Shown one piece after another: positions 1-8,834 of a stretch of 64,000 nucleotides of DNA (the first letter of the stretch is position 1; every line of letters begins with the position of its first letter). Location: assembly GCA_963768085.1 (NCBI GenBank), contig CAVYGO010000005.1:248001-312000 (forward strand), given 5' to 3'. The position numbers and the translations under genes are program-made. Under the pieces are notes generated by a model that saw nothing but the letters and a program-made list of their open reading frames with translations, was not told the DNA's origin and searched no databases. This DNA comes from Pukyongia sp963768085 (GTDB lineage Bacteria; Bacteroidota; Bacteroidia; Flavobacteriales; Flavobacteriaceae).

Positions 1-155
1 ATCTAATTCAGTCCAAATTCAAACGACAGGCTGGAGTGAAAGACAGTGGAATCCTGATGCCAGGACATGGAGGTTTATACGACAGACTGGATAGCATTAT
101 TTACGCCAGTCCATTTATTTATGCATTTTTAGAAGTCTCTGAATATGTTTCATAA
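1..155 (+). CDS. cdsA: Phosphatidate cytidylyltransferase, C-terminal end (partial)
   Basis: Only the last 50 codons are present, read in the frame beginning at base 3 and ending at the TAA at 153-155; the gene starts to the left of the window. The visible tail carries the family signature (GVKDSGILMPGHGG followed by DRLDS), the conserved C-terminal motif of CdsA. CdsA makes CDP-diacylglycerol from phosphatidate and CTP at the inner membrane, the precursor of all phospholipids. A hydrophobic stretch follows the motif (IIYASPFIYAFL), as expected for the last membrane helix. The end overlaps the start of the phosphatidylserine decarboxylase gene by 11 bases, so the two steps of phosphatidylethanolamine synthesis are probably cotranscribed and translationally coupled. 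Confidence 0.88.
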   Translation, partial: LIQSKFKRQAGVKDSGILMPGHGGLYDRLDSIIYASPFIYAFLEVSEYVS

Positions 156-795
156 GGAAGGAAATTCGATTATTCTCATAGCTTTGTCTCTCTGTATTTC
201 GTTGAGTTTGCTAACGGAAATGACTGTGAACAATGACCTGCTGAAATATTGCATCATTGGAATTCTTATTATTCTACTTATCCTGGTGCTTCAATTCTTC
301 CGAAATCCTAATCGGGGTTTCGTAATAGATGATTCCAGGTTAATGGCACCTGTCGATGGTAAGGTAGTTGTTATTGAAGAGGTATTCGAAAAAGAGTATT
401 ATAATGAAAAACGGCTGCAAATATCCGTTTTCATGTCACCGCTCAATGTTCATGTTACCCGGTATCCGGTTGGTGGAGAAGTGGTTTATAGCAAATATCA
501 TCCGGGAAAATACCTGGTAGCCTGGCATCCTAAATCGAGTGAGGAGAATGAGCGAACCACTGTCGTTGTTCGATCTTCAGAATTCGGGGATATAATGCAC
601 AGGCAAATAGCAGGAGCAATGGCACGTCGTATTATTAATTATGCTGAAGTAGGACATTCTGTAGACCAGAGTTCAGATAGCGGGTTTATCAAATTTGGTT
701 CACGGGTAGATGTCTTCCTGCCTTTGGACGCAAAAGTGGCAGTGGAATTAAATCAAAAAGTAAAAGGTGGTCTCACCGAACTGGCTTTAAGGTAG
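145..795 (+). CDS. psd: Phosphatidylserine decarboxylase family protein (short type)
   Basis: This 216-aa protein matches the short (PSD-A type) phosphatidylserine decarboxylases, which turn phosphatidylserine into phosphatidylethanolamine. Two N-terminal membrane helices (about residues 8-25 and 33-52) are followed by the catalytic domain: FRNPNR, APVDGKVV, the FMSPLNVHVTR block, and near the C-terminus FGSRVDVFLP. In this family the proenzyme cleaves itself at the Gly-Ser bond of that motif, and the serine becomes the pyruvoyl cofactor. The ATG lies inside the end of cdsA, and the next gene starts 2 bases after the stop, so cdsA, psd and the acyl-CoA-binding protein form one unit. The length is normal for the short type. 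Confidence 0.9.
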   Translation: MFHKEGNSIILIALSLCISLSLLTEMTVNNDLLKYCIIGILIILLILVLQFFRNPNRGFVIDDSRLMAPVDGKVVVIEEVFEKEYYNEKRLQISVFMSPLNVHVTRYPVGGEVVYSKYHPGKYLVAWHPKSSEENERTTVVVRSSEFGDIMHRQIAGAMARRIINYAEVGHSVDQSSDSGFIKFGSRVDVFLPLDAKVAVELNQKVKGGLTELALR

Positions 796-797
796 CA

Positions 798-1064
798 ATG
801 GGAAAATCAAACCTGGATATTGAATTTCAAAAAGCGGTCGATAGTATAAATAATCATGCCGAACCTTTCCCTGCAGACGTTTTGTTGCGCCTGTATGCTT
901 ATTATAAGCGAGCAACCAATGACGAGGATCGACCTAGTGGTGGCAAACCTCTTATCGATGCATTTAAAACAAACGCGTTATTCCAATCTAAGAATATGAC
1001 CGTGGATGAAGCCAAGCAGCTTTATATTGAAACGGCAAAAAAGTATTTCATTTACCGGAAATAA
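798..1064 (+). CDS. Acyl-CoA-binding protein
   Basis: This 88-aa protein has the size and layout of the ACBP fold. FQKAVDSI lies in helix 1, LLRLYAYYKRAT is the conserved helix-2 block that contacts the CoA and acyl chain, and a lysine-containing segment (TVDEAKQLYIETAKKY) closes the last helix. The family binds medium and long-chain acyl-CoA esters in the cytoplasm and buffers or delivers them to lipid enzymes. It follows psd with a 2-base gap and meets valS tail to tail, the two stops directly adjacent at 1064/1065. Its place after cdsA and psd fits a role in acyl-CoA supply for membrane lipid synthesis; that role is inferred from context. Confidence 0.88.
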   Translation: MGKSNLDIEFQKAVDSINNHAEPFPADVLLRLYAYYKRATNDEDRPSGGKPLIDAFKTNALFQSKNMTVDEAKQLYIETAKKYFIYRK

Positions 1065-3707
1065 CTATTTCAGGCTGGCAAGGCTGGCTTTAAGAGTCTC
1101 GATCTTCGCAAGCGCATCGGCTTCTTTGCTGCGCTCCATTTTAACCACTTGTTCGGGTGCGTTATTCACGAAGCGTTCATTGCTTAGTTTTTTCTGGACA
1201 CTTTTTAAGAAACCTTCCGTATAATTAAGCTCTTCAGCGATCTTGGCAATTTCTTCCTCAACATTTATAGCTCCGGAAATAGGCACAAAATACTCATTGG
1301 ATTTCACCCGGAATGTAAGTGCTCCGTCCAAGGGTTCGTTTATATAATTCAGATTGGAAAGATTACCGAGCTTTCGAATAATAGAATCAAACTCAGAACT
1401 CGTTTTTTCGTTGTTGATCGCGGATAATGCGATCTGTTCTTTAAAGGAAATATTCTTTTCTTTTCGAATGGTTCGGATCCCTGATATTACTTCTGCCGCG
1501 AAGTCAAAGTCGGAAATTAAAGTTGCGTCGTACGCAGCAATTTCCGGCCAGCTGGCTATAATAAGCGCCTCCTGAGGCGTTCTTTTCGTGATGTGTTGCC
1601 AGATCTCTTCAGAAACGAAAGGAACGAACGGGTGTAATATCCTGAGGTTATCTTCAAGGATTGCGATAACACCTTCAAATGTCGCACTATCTATGGGCTG
1701 TCCGTATGCGGGTTTCACCATTTCGAGTAACCAGGAACAGAAGTCATCCCAAATCAATTTATACGTCGCCATTAACGCATCACTAATTCGGTATTTACGA
1801 AAATGATCCTCAATCTCGGCCAGGGTTTTGTTGAAATTATTCTTATACCATTCGATAGCAATTGCACCGGTTTCCGAAGGTTCAATCTCTGATGAAACCT
1901 CCCAGCCATCAATTAGACGATAGGCGTTCCATATCTTGTTTACAAAGCCACTTCCCTGTTTGCACAACTCTATGTCGAACATCAGGTCGTTCCCTGCCGG
2001 GGAACTTAGAAGCATTCCCACGCGTACGCCATCGGCTCCATATTCATTGATGAGTTCAATGGGGTCTGGAGAGTTTCCAAGTGATTTACTCATCTTACGG
2101 CGTTGCTTATCCCGAACGATCCCGGTTAAATAAACATTCTCGAAAGGCTTTTCGCCACGATATTCGTATCCGGCTATGATCATACGTGCCACCCAGAAGA
2201 AAAGAATCTCAGGCGCTGTAACCAGGTCTTTTGTTGGATAATAGTATTTTATATCGGCGTTTTCGGGATCCATGATACCATTAAAAACACTTATGGGCCA
2301 TAACCATGAGGAAAACCAGGTGTCGAGTACATCCGGATCCTGTTTTAAATCTGATGCATTCAAATCGGAATTACCGCTTTTTTCCCGGGCGAGTTGCAGG
2401 GCTTCTCCTTTGGTTTCCGCAACGACAAAGTCATCAATACCGTCGCCAAAATAAAAGGCCGGTATTTGATGCCCCCACCACAACTGACGAGAAATATTCC
2501 AATCCCGTACGTTCTCCATCCAGTGGCGATACGTATTTATGAATTTCTCAGGCACCAGGTTTACATCTTTGTTCACAACGGCGTCCAACGCGGGTTTAGA
2601 TAATTCCTTCATCTTGAGAAACCATTGATCACTAAGCTTAGGTTCAATAACTGCTCCGGTACGCTCCGAGGTCCCTACTTTGTTGGTATATTGTTCGATC
2701 TTGGCTAAGAATCCAAGGTCTTTCAACTCTGTAACGATCTCTTTTCTGGCATCAAACCGGTCTTTGCCTTCATAGTGCAAACCATAACTATTCAGAGTGG
2801 CATTATCGTTAAAGATGTCGATAACTTCAAGTTGGTACTTATCACCTAACATTTTATCATTCTCATCGTGTGCCGGGGTCACTTTCAGACAACCGGTACC
2901 AAATTCCATGGAAACATACGCATCTTCAATAATGGGTATCACCCGGTTACATATAGGCACAATAGCTTTTTTCCCTTTCAGGTGTGTATAGCGCTCGTCT
3001 TCAGGATTAATACAAATAGCGGTATCACCAAGAATAGTCTCCGGTCGGGTTGTGGCGATGGTAATAGATTCATCGCTACCTTCTATTTGATAATTAAGAT
3101 GATACAGATTTCCCTGTTTCTCTTCATAATTCACTTCTTCATCGGAGAGCGTCGTTAATGCCTCCGGATCCCAGTTTACCATGCGGTACCCTCTGTAAAT
3201 ATTACCCTTTCGATATAGATCCACAAAAACTCTGATTACTGATTCCGACAGATCGTCATCCATGGTGAATTTCGTCCTTTTCCAATCGCAGGAGGCACCT
3301 AATTTTTTAAGTTGTTCCAGAATGATACCGCCGTGTTTATGCGTCCAGTCCCAGGCATGATGGATAAATTCTTCACGTGAAATATCTGTTTTCTCGATAC
3401 CTTCAGACTTCAATTTCGACACGACTTTCGCTTCCGTTGCAATGGAGGCATGATCGGTCCCGGGAACCCACAACGCATTATAACCTAAAAGGCGGGCACG
3501 ACGAATAAGAACGTCCTGAATTGTATTATTTAGCATATGGCCCATATGTAGCACCCCGGTTACGTTCGGAGGAGGTATAACGATAGCATATGGCGTTCTT
3601 TCATCCGGTTCAGAATTAAAATAACCATGCTCCATCCAGTAGCTATACCACTTGTTTTCAACACTTTCAGCACTATATTTCGCCGCTAAACTCATAGTTT
3701 GGTCCAA
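1065..3707 (-). CDS. valS: Valyl-tRNA synthetase
   Basis: This 880-aa class I aminoacyl-tRNA synthetase charges tRNA-Val. The ATP-binding HIGH-type motif is HMGH at residues 54-57, preceded by PPPNVTG, and the second signature KMSKS is at 538-542. Between them lies the CP1 editing domain (TTRPETILGDTA near 219-230, GTGCLKVTPAHDEND near 270-284), which hydrolyses misacylated Thr-tRNA. A C-terminal anticodon-binding domain and a coiled-coil tRNA-binding arm (about 810-880) complete the protein. Length and domain order are standard, with no disruption. A promoter-like -7 box lies just upstream at 3725-3732. Confidence 0.97.
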   Translation of the reverse strand: MDQTMSLAAKYSAESVENKWYSYWMEHGYFNSEPDERTPYAIVIPPPNVTGVLHMGHMLNNTIQDVLIRRARLLGYNALWVPGTDHASIATEAKVVSKLKSEGIEKTDISREEFIHHAWDWTHKHGGIILEQLKKLGASCDWKRTKFTMDDDLSESVIRVFVDLYRKGNIYRGYRMVNWDPEALTTLSDEEVNYEEKQGNLYHLNYQIEGSDESITIATTRPETILGDTAICINPEDERYTHLKGKKAIVPICNRVIPIIEDAYVSMEFGTGCLKVTPAHDENDKMLGDKYQLEVIDIFNDNATLNSYGLHYEGKDRFDARKEIVTELKDLGFLAKIEQYTNKVGTSERTGAVIEPKLSDQWFLKMKELSKPALDAVVNKDVNLVPEKFINTYRHWMENVRDWNISRQLWWGHQIPAFYFGDGIDDFVVAETKGEALQLAREKSGNSDLNASDLKQDPDVLDTWFSSWLWPISVFNGIMDPENADIKYYYPTKDLVTAPEILFFWVARMIIAGYEYRGEKPFENVYLTGIVRDKQRRKMSKSLGNSPDPIELINEYGADGVRVGMLLSSPAGNDLMFDIELCKQGSGFVNKIWNAYRLIDGWEVSSEIEPSETGAIAIEWYKNNFNKTLAEIEDHFRKYRISDALMATYKLIWDDFCSWLLEMVKPAYGQPIDSATFEGVIAILEDNLRILHPFVPFVSEEIWQHITKRTPQEALIIASWPEIAAYDATLISDFDFAAEVISGIRTIRKEKNISFKEQIALSAINNEKTSSEFDSIIRKLGNLSNLNYINEPLDGALTFRVKSNEYFVPISGAINVEEEIAKIAEELNYTEGFLKSVQKKLSNERFVNNAPEQVVKMERSKEADALAKIETLKASLASLK

Positions 3708-3724
3708 TTTTTGGGATAAGTAAG

Positions 3725-3732
3725 CAAAAGTA
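3725..3732 (-). promoter_or_regulatory. Putative -7 box of the valS promoter
   Basis: Read on the minus strand this is TACTTTTG, a match to the Bacteroidota housekeeping -7 consensus TAnnTTTG. It lies 17 bases upstream of the valS start codon, which implies a very short leader. I see no matching TTG at the usual -33 distance, so the call rests on one element. Confidence 0.4.
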
Positions 3733-3823
3733 GGTATATCTGTATTATTATGAAAGTGAATAACTTATTTTGCAGTTTGCCAAAAAGATAGCTACATTAG
3801 CACACCTTAAATTTAATGAAATC

Positions 3824-4219
3824 ATGAAAAGACTAGTACTTATTGCATTAATTGCATTAATTGGACATACTGTTCAGGCGCAGGCTAAAATTAGTTTTAA
3901 GTCTGAAACGATCGATTATGGCAAAATCGCCAAAGGAAGTGATGGAGTTCGCGTATTCGAATTTACGAACACCGGAGATGCCGACCTGGTGATTGCAGAT
4001 GTAAAATCCAGTTGTGGCTGTACTGTGCCGAAAAAACCAGACGGACCAATCGCGCCGGGTGCTTCCAGTAGTATAGAGGTAAAATATGACACAAATCGGG
4101 TGGGACCTATCCGTAAAACTGTGACAGTTTACTCTAATGCTGACGAGGCTATTAAGGCGTTGAAAATCAAAGGAGAGGTACTTGCCGAAGGCAAGAGTGT
4201 CCTTGAAAAGACAAAATAA
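3824..4219 (+). CDS. DUF1573 domain-containing secreted protein
   Basis: I take the ATG at 3824 because it begins a clean signal peptide (MKRLVLIALIALIGHTVQAQ); an upstream in-frame ATG at 3770 would add 18 residues that spoil it. The mature part, about 112 residues, is a DUF1573 domain: a beta-sandwich of the ASPM/Hydin-like Ig type with the conserved VFEFTNTGDADLVI and SSCGCTVP stretches. Such proteins are abundant and exported in Bacteroidota; their role is not established. The protein stands alone between valS and the aspartyl protease, with a strong hairpin terminator just after the stop. Confidence 0.85.
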   Translation: MKRLVLIALIALIGHTVQAQAKISFKSETIDYGKIAKGSDGVRVFEFTNTGDADLVIADVKSSCGCTVPKKPDGPIAPGASSSIEVKYDTNRVGPIRKTVTVYSNADEAIKALKIKGEVLAEGKSVLEKTK

Positions 4220-4238
4220 GACCACAAACACATAACAC

Positions 4239-4270
4239 AAAAACCCCTGTCTACTGGCCGGGGTTTTTTT
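4239..4270. terminator. Bidirectional rho-independent terminator
   Basis: AAAAACCCC at 4239-4247 pairs with GGGGTTTTT from 4260, followed by a T run. It separates the convergent DUF1573 gene and the aspartyl protease gene, and the A/T arms allow it to act in both directions. Confidence 0.85.
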
Positions 4271-5624
4271 ATATCACTTCCCGAAGGACAAACTTTTTTT
4301 TCTGAACAATACCATTTCTGACAATTTCAAGGTAAATGGTCCTGCCGGCTTTGGAAGAGAATAAATTAATCACTTCATAAAGTTTATATTTGAAACTTGC
4401 TTTCCCATTGATACGTACTACCTCATCACCCTTCATAATTCCAGCAAAAGCGGCCGGTGAACCTTCACGAACTTCCGCCACCACGTATTTCGGTGCCAGG
4501 AAAAACTGAAGTGTAGGTGATTTATAGACATCAAAAATTGCTGAAGCCTCTCTTTTTTCCTTTGTCATAGTTACCGGGTCTATCTTAAAGTAATCCACTT
4601 CTTTAACAGGGATCAAACCATCATGCTCGAGGGTAAGACCGGCCATATTGTAATAGAAAGGATCCTCGAATCGATTGTTCTTTTTCAGGGTCATGGTTTG
4701 GTTTCTGTAGTTCATTATCACGGTGAATCGCCGAAGCACTTCACTGCCAATACTCCCTTTTCTTTGTGGCAGTGACCTTATGTTTTTTACCGTGTTGCTG
4801 TCCGGAAATGAAGTGGTTACATCACTTAGTTCAAATGAGTTGAGGGAAAGTTTTTTTATTTTGGATCTTTTCCCAAAAATATTACCGCTCAGGCCCAGAC
4901 CTAAGAAATCGTTAAAGTAATTCTTGGGATTTTCACGAATATAATCCTCCTCATCGAATAGCCAGAGTCCATCGCTGGAACCTGTATCTATAAGTACTAA
5001 AGCATCCGATTCACGATTCTGTGACGCAATCTGTATGTTAAAAAATGGTTTTTTATTGTGAAATACAATGGGAAATTCTTCACAACTCTTACATTTTCTC
5101 CTCTGAAATGAATCTGGTTGATATAATGTAATACGTCTGGAAGAATAATCAGTCTTAATAACAAAATCCTTGTACAGACCGAATCCGATAATTCCGTGAA
5201 TAGGAATTCCCATTCGGGTTGAGAAATTGATTTTTCTATCCAGGATCATATAAATTTTATGATGAGTATCGATAGCTTTTCCCACTCTCAACGTATTATC
5301 ATTACTCACAATGGCATCAATATACCCCCCTTCGCCAAGACCTCGCAATTTCACTGGTTGGGCATTATTTAGCTGAAGGGAATCCATGTCATCTACGGAG
5401 AAAAGTAACGTGGAATTAACCCCTGTATCCAATAAAAATGACAATTTGGCTCCGTTAATTTCAACAGGAATAACTACCAGGTTATTCACCAATTCGAACG
5501 GAATTTTGTTCCTTTTATATGCTTTAGGTAAGGTAAAACCACTTTGAGCTTTTGCCGGGGCGAACAAAAGGAGCGCAATTACCAGAAGAAGGATTGTGCG
5601 TATGGAGTTCGCTAATTTTTCCAT
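4269..5624 (-). CDS. Secreted aspartyl protease family protein with PDZ domain
   Basis: This 451-aa protein has an N-terminal signal peptide or anchor (about residues 8-26) and two retropepsin-like half-domains. Each carries an active-site triad: FLLDTGVNST with Asp66, and VLIDTGSSDG with Asp213. A C-terminal PDZ domain spans about 375-450 (SPAAFAGIMKGDEVVRINGK). The two DTG sites suggest a single-chain, pepsin-like arrangement rather than a homodimer. The cell location is probably periplasmic or outer-membrane-associated. PDZ domains usually bind exposed C-termini, so it may be a quality-control or processing protease; that is an inference. Its stop sits inside the shared terminator at 4239-4270. 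Confidence 0.85.
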   Translation of the reverse strand: MEKLANSIRTILLLVIALLLFAPAKAQSGFTLPKAYKRNKIPFELVNNLVVIPVEINGAKLSFLLDTGVNSTLLFSVDDMDSLQLNNAQPVKLRGLGEGGYIDAIVSNDNTLRVGKAIDTHHKIYMILDRKINFSTRMGIPIHGIIGFGLYKDFVIKTDYSSRRITLYQPDSFQRRKCKSCEEFPIVFHNKKPFFNIQIASQNRESDALVLIDTGSSDGLWLFDEEDYIRENPKNYFNDFLGLGLSGNIFGKRSKIKKLSLNSFELSDVTTSFPDSNTVKNIRSLPQRKGSIGSEVLRRFTVIMNYRNQTMTLKKNNRFEDPFYYNMAGLTLEHDGLIPVKEVDYFKIDPVTMTKEKREASAIFDVYKSPTLQFFLAPKYVVAEVREGSPAAFAGIMKGDEVVRINGKASFKYKLYEVINLFSSKAGRTIYLEIVRNGIVQKKKFVLREVI

Positions 5625-5717
5625 CGTATTGAAGATATGGAAAAATTAGCGAACGCCTTTGTTTTCCCTATGGATTTATAAATATATTTCGCAACTTTGT
5701 TAAATAATTATAAGCCA

Positions 5718-6908
5718 ATGCCTGTAGTATCTCAAAAGGGTCTGAGAATGCCCGAATCACCCATTAGAAAACTAGTTCCTTTTGCCGAAAAAGCGTACAA
5801 AGCGAATAAAACTATATACCATTTAAATATCGGTCAGCCAGATATAAAAACTCCCGTTGCAGTTATGGATGCTGTGGCCAATCACTCCCTCCAAATCCTG
5901 GCTTACACCCGTTCCGAAGGTTCAGAAGCATATCGCGAAAAAATCGCGAATTACTATCACAGGCAAAACATTAGGGTTAATGCGACAGACATTATTGTTA
6001 CAACCGGAGGCAGTGAAGCCCTGCTTTTCGCGATGGGCTCCATTACCGATATCGGCGATGAAATTATTATCCCCGAACCCTTTTACGCCAACTACAATGG
6101 TTTTGCAACCGCATCCAGTGTTAAGATCGTACCGGTGATATCGAAGATCGAAAACAATTTTGCTTTACCACCTATTGAAGATTTTGAACGCCTTATTACC
6201 CCGAGGACCAAGGCGATTCTCATTTGTAACCCGGGAAATCCAACAGGATATTTATATTCTAAGGATGAGATTAAAAAACTGGCTTCAATTGTAAAAAAAC
6301 ACGATCTATTTTTGGTCGCCGATGAAGTATACCGCGAATTCGTCTACGACGGATTGAAGCATTACTCTATCCTCGAAGAGGAAGGTATGGAAGACTATGG
6401 AATCATCATAGATTCTGTATCTAAGCGATATAGCATGTGCGGTGCCCGTATTGGCTGCCTGGTGTCGAAAAACCAACAGGTGATCCAAACAGTTTTGAAA
6501 TTCGCACAAGCACGATTGAGTCCACCTACTTTTGCTCAGATCGCCAGTGAAGCAGCACTGAACACACCGCAGCAATACTTTGATGAAGTTATTGAAGAGT
6601 ACAAGGATCGCCGGGATACCCTGATACGTTTGTTGAAAGAAATTCCCGGCGTGAAAGTTGGACACCCAAAAGGTGCCTTCTACTGTATTGCCGAGTTGCC
6701 TATAGCAAATTGTGACGATTTCGCACAATGGTTGCTCGAATCATTCGATCTGGACGGTGAAACGGTCATGGTGGCACCTGCGGCTGGATTTTATTCCTCG
6801 GAAGGTGTCGGTTTGAACCAGATACGTATCGCTTATGTGCTTCGGAAAAAAAGTCTTATTAAAGCAGTTCGTATTCTGAAAGCTGCCCTGGAACAATACA
6901 CCGGCTAA
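5718..6908 (+). CDS. Pyridoxal phosphate-dependent class I aminotransferase (aspartate aminotransferase-like)
   Basis: The 396-aa protein starting at the ATG at 5718 is a fold-type I aminotransferase. Visible landmarks are HLNIGQPD near the N-terminus, the PLP phosphate region VTTGGSEALLFA, NPGNPTG, the VADEVYREFVYDG block with the pyridine-contacting Asp and Tyr, SVSKRYSMCGARIG with the Schiff-base Lys, and a late Arg in NQIRIAYV that binds the substrate carboxylate. Family members use aspartate, glutamate or aromatic amino acids with 2-oxoglutarate; the sequence alone does not fix the substrate. The stop TAA shares its last A with the murB ATG, so the two genes are probably coupled. Confidence 0.88.
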   Translation: MPVVSQKGLRMPESPIRKLVPFAEKAYKANKTIYHLNIGQPDIKTPVAVMDAVANHSLQILAYTRSEGSEAYREKIANYYHRQNIRVNATDIIVTTGGSEALLFAMGSITDIGDEIIIPEPFYANYNGFATASSVKIVPVISKIENNFALPPIEDFERLITPRTKAILICNPGNPTGYLYSKDEIKKLASIVKKHDLFLVADEVYREFVYDGLKHYSILEEEGMEDYGIIIDSVSKRYSMCGARIGCLVSKNQQVIQTVLKFAQARLSPPTFAQIASEAALNTPQQYFDEVIEEYKDRRDTLIRLLKEIPGVKVGHPKGAFYCIAELPIANCDDFAQWLLESFDLDGETVMVAPAAGFYSSEGVGLNQIRIAYVLRKKSLIKAVRILKAALEQYTG

Positions 6909-7921
6909 TGTTCATCGAAAAAAACAAATCACTTCGTGATTACAACACTTTTGGAATTGATGTTTCTGCCAGGGAATTTATCTCGGTTCAAACCTTTGAA
7001 GACCTCAAAACAATCTTGAACGACTATGATTCCCACGAATTATTTATTCTTGGAGGTGGAAGCAATATGTTACTCACCTCCCCTATCGATAAATTGGTAG
7101 TTCATATCAACTTAAAAGGTATCGAGGTTATTTCTGAAAATGAAGACCACGTTATTCTGGAAGTGCAAGCAGGGGAAAACTGGCATGAACTGGTCATGTT
7201 TTGTATAGATCAAAATTATGGAGGCATTGAAAACCTTTCGTTAATTCCCGGAAATACCGGAACCGCCCCTATTCAGAATATCGGGGCTTACGGAGTTGAA
7301 CTTGAAGATGTATTTGTAAGGTGTGCGGCTCTTGAGATTACCTCTGCAACTACACGGAATTTTACAAAAGAGGAATGTGTGTTCGGGTACCGCAATTCTG
7401 TTTTTAAGAATGAGGCTAAAAACCAGTATATCATCACCTCTGTCCGGATGCGTTTAACTCGTGGAAATCATAATATCAATGCTTCCTATGGGGCCATCTC
7501 CGATGTTCTTACGGAAAGGAATATCAGCCAACCGACCATTAAAGATATCTCTGAGGCTGTGATCTCCATTCGCAGATCGAAATTACCCGATCCTGAGGAA
7601 ATAGGTAACGGCGGTAGTTTCTTTAAGAACCCTGTTTTGTCGTCGGAGGATTTCAAGCAATTCCGAAGCAAACATCCCGATGCTCCCTTTTATGAAGTTT
7701 CAGCTACTCAATTTAAAATTCCAGCTGGATGGTTAATAGATCAGGCGGGTTTTAAAGGCAAGCGATATGGAGATGCCGGTATTCACGAACACCAGGCCCT
7801 GGTACTGGTTAATTACGGAAATGCCACAGGGGCCGAGATATGGGACCTCGCGCTCAGGATACAGAAAAAGGTAAAAGAAGACTACAGCATCTATATAGAA
7901 CCGGAGGTTAATGTATTTTAA
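6908..7921 (+). CDS. murB: UDP-N-acetylmuramate dehydrogenase
   Basis: MurB (337 aa) reduces UDP-GlcNAc-enolpyruvate to UDP-MurNAc with NADPH and bound FAD, the second committed step of peptidoglycan synthesis in the cytoplasm. It opens with the typical SLRDYNTFGID start, then ILGGGSNML in the FAD domain, SLIPGNTGTAPIQNIGAYGVE in the second FAD-binding part, GYRNSVFK, and the C-terminal substrate domain with GNGGSFFKNP carrying the catalytic Ser. The presence of the Tyr loop and a length of 337 indicate the E. coli-like type I enzyme. Its ATG overlaps the aminotransferase stop. It converges on the fasciclin gene, sharing 4 bases at the 3' ends. Confidence 0.96.
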   Translation: MFIEKNKSLRDYNTFGIDVSAREFISVQTFEDLKTILNDYDSHELFILGGGSNMLLTSPIDKLVVHINLKGIEVISENEDHVILEVQAGENWHELVMFCIDQNYGGIENLSLIPGNTGTAPIQNIGAYGVELEDVFVRCAALEITSATTRNFTKEECVFGYRNSVFKNEAKNQYIITSVRMRLTRGNHNINASYGAISDVLTERNISQPTIKDISEAVISIRRSKLPDPEEIGNGGSFFKNPVLSSEDFKQFRSKHPDAPFYEVSATQFKIPAGWLIDQAGFKGKRYGDAGIHEHQALVLVNYGNATGAEIWDLALRIQKKVKEDYSIYIEPEVNVF

Positions 7922-8520
7922 TTCATTCCTAATACAGAATTCACCACGTGAACTACGCCATTGCTCGCCTGAATATCACTTTTTCCAACGGTAGAAATAT
8001 TTCCTTTGGAATCGCTAACTAATATGTCACTACCTTTTTTACGCACCGTTAATTTCTCTCCGGATATAGAGGTGAGCGACACTTTACCTTTTTTAAGGGC
8101 CAGGATCAAGGCTACGGAATCATGACTGCCCTCCACGATATGACTTTTTACCATAGACACCAACATGGGTTTATTTTCTACCTTCGGCAGGCTATTAATT
8201 ATCTCTTCATCCATCGATCTGAAGGCATCATCGGAAGGAGCGAAAATGGTAAAGGGGCCCTCTTCTTTCAATAACTGATCTGAAACCTCTGCCGTGATCA
8301 TATAGCTGGCAAAAGCTTTGCATTCCCGGGTACTCATTACCCTGGCCATTACACTATTTGCCTGGGCAATAGATTCCTTAGATGGTTCTTTTCGCTCTGG
8401 TGCTTCAGCTACAACTTCTTCCACAGGGGCAATTTCTGTTTCTTTTTTTACATCTTGCTTACATGCAGAAAAAATAGAAAAAACGAATAACAGGCATAGG
8501 ATCGAATATGGTAATTTCAT
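7918..8520 (-). CDS. Fasciclin (FAS1) domain lipoprotein
   Basis: Starting at 8520 gives a 200-aa protein with a lipoprotein signal peptide (hydrophobic run then FSAC, the lipid-modified Cys); longer in-frame starts would hide this signal. A Glu/Val/Ala-rich linker follows, then one FAS1 domain of about 130 residues with the family blocks LLKEEGPFTIFAPSDDAF near its start, VKSHIVEG in the middle and ASNGVVHVVNSVL at the end. FAS1 domains mediate adhesion or carbohydrate binding at cell surfaces; the ligand here is unknown. The gene is monocistronic and convergent with murB. Confidence 0.88.
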   Translation of the reverse strand: MKLPYSILCLLFVFSIFSACKQDVKKETEIAPVEEVVAEAPERKEPSKESIAQANSVMARVMSTRECKAFASYMITAEVSDQLLKEEGPFTIFAPSDDAFRSMDEEIINSLPKVENKPMLVSMVKSHIVEGSHDSVALILALKKGKVSLTSISGEKLTVRKKGSDILVSDSKGNISTVGKSDIQASNGVVHVVNSVLGMN

Positions 8521-8585
8521 AATGATATTGTATTTTAGAGAGGCTAAAAATAACCAAAATAGCTCCATTTCACCAAGAAAGATCG

Positions 8586-8593
8586 TATTTTTG
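8586..8593 (+). promoter_or_regulatory. Putative -7 box upstream of the Cys4 microprotein operon
   Basis: TATTTTTG matches the Bacteroidota -7 consensus TAnnTTTG and lies 17 bases before the ATG at 8611. No TTG is seen at the expected -33 distance. It would drive the 8.6-11.7 kb run of genes. Confidence 0.45.
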
Positions 8594-8610
8594 CAATTCA
8601 ATTTATTGAG

Positions 8611-8820
8611 ATGGGACTATTAGTTATTACACTTCTGTTATTACTACTTGCCGTGGCAGGTATAGCCATAAAAATTTGGGGTAAAAAGGACGGAAAATTT
8701 GCAGGTACCTGTGCGAGCCAGAGTCCGTTTTTAAACAAGGATAGTGAAGCCTGTGGATTTTGTGGTAAGACACCCGATCAATTTAATTCCTGTACTGAGA
8801 AAGCGCATCAGTCGTCTTAA
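8611..8820 (+). CDS. Small membrane protein with four conserved-type cysteines
   Basis: A 69-aa protein with one N-terminal membrane helix (about residues 2-23), a basic stop-transfer (KIWGKKDGK), and a short tail with four cysteines arranged TC, then AC-GFC (a CxxC), then SC. Four cysteines in a 40-residue tail suggest a zinc-ribbon or Fe-S type metal site, or disulfides if the tail is outside; the KKDGK flank after the helix favours a cytoplasmic tail. I recognise it as a type common in Bacteroidota and usually left as 'membrane or secreted protein', but know no function. It leads the operon containing the glycosyltransferase, sigma factor and Nramp-like transporter. Confidence 0.7.
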   Translation: MGLLVITLLLLLLAVAGIAIKIWGKKDGKFAGTCASQSPFLNKDSEACGFCGKTPDQFNSCTEKAHQSS

Positions 8821-8834
8821 TTTTCATTGTGCCA

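Noticed and set aside
1006..3158. Several plus-strand frames opposite valS
   Set aside because: They are shadows of a well-supported synthetase gene with no motif of their own.
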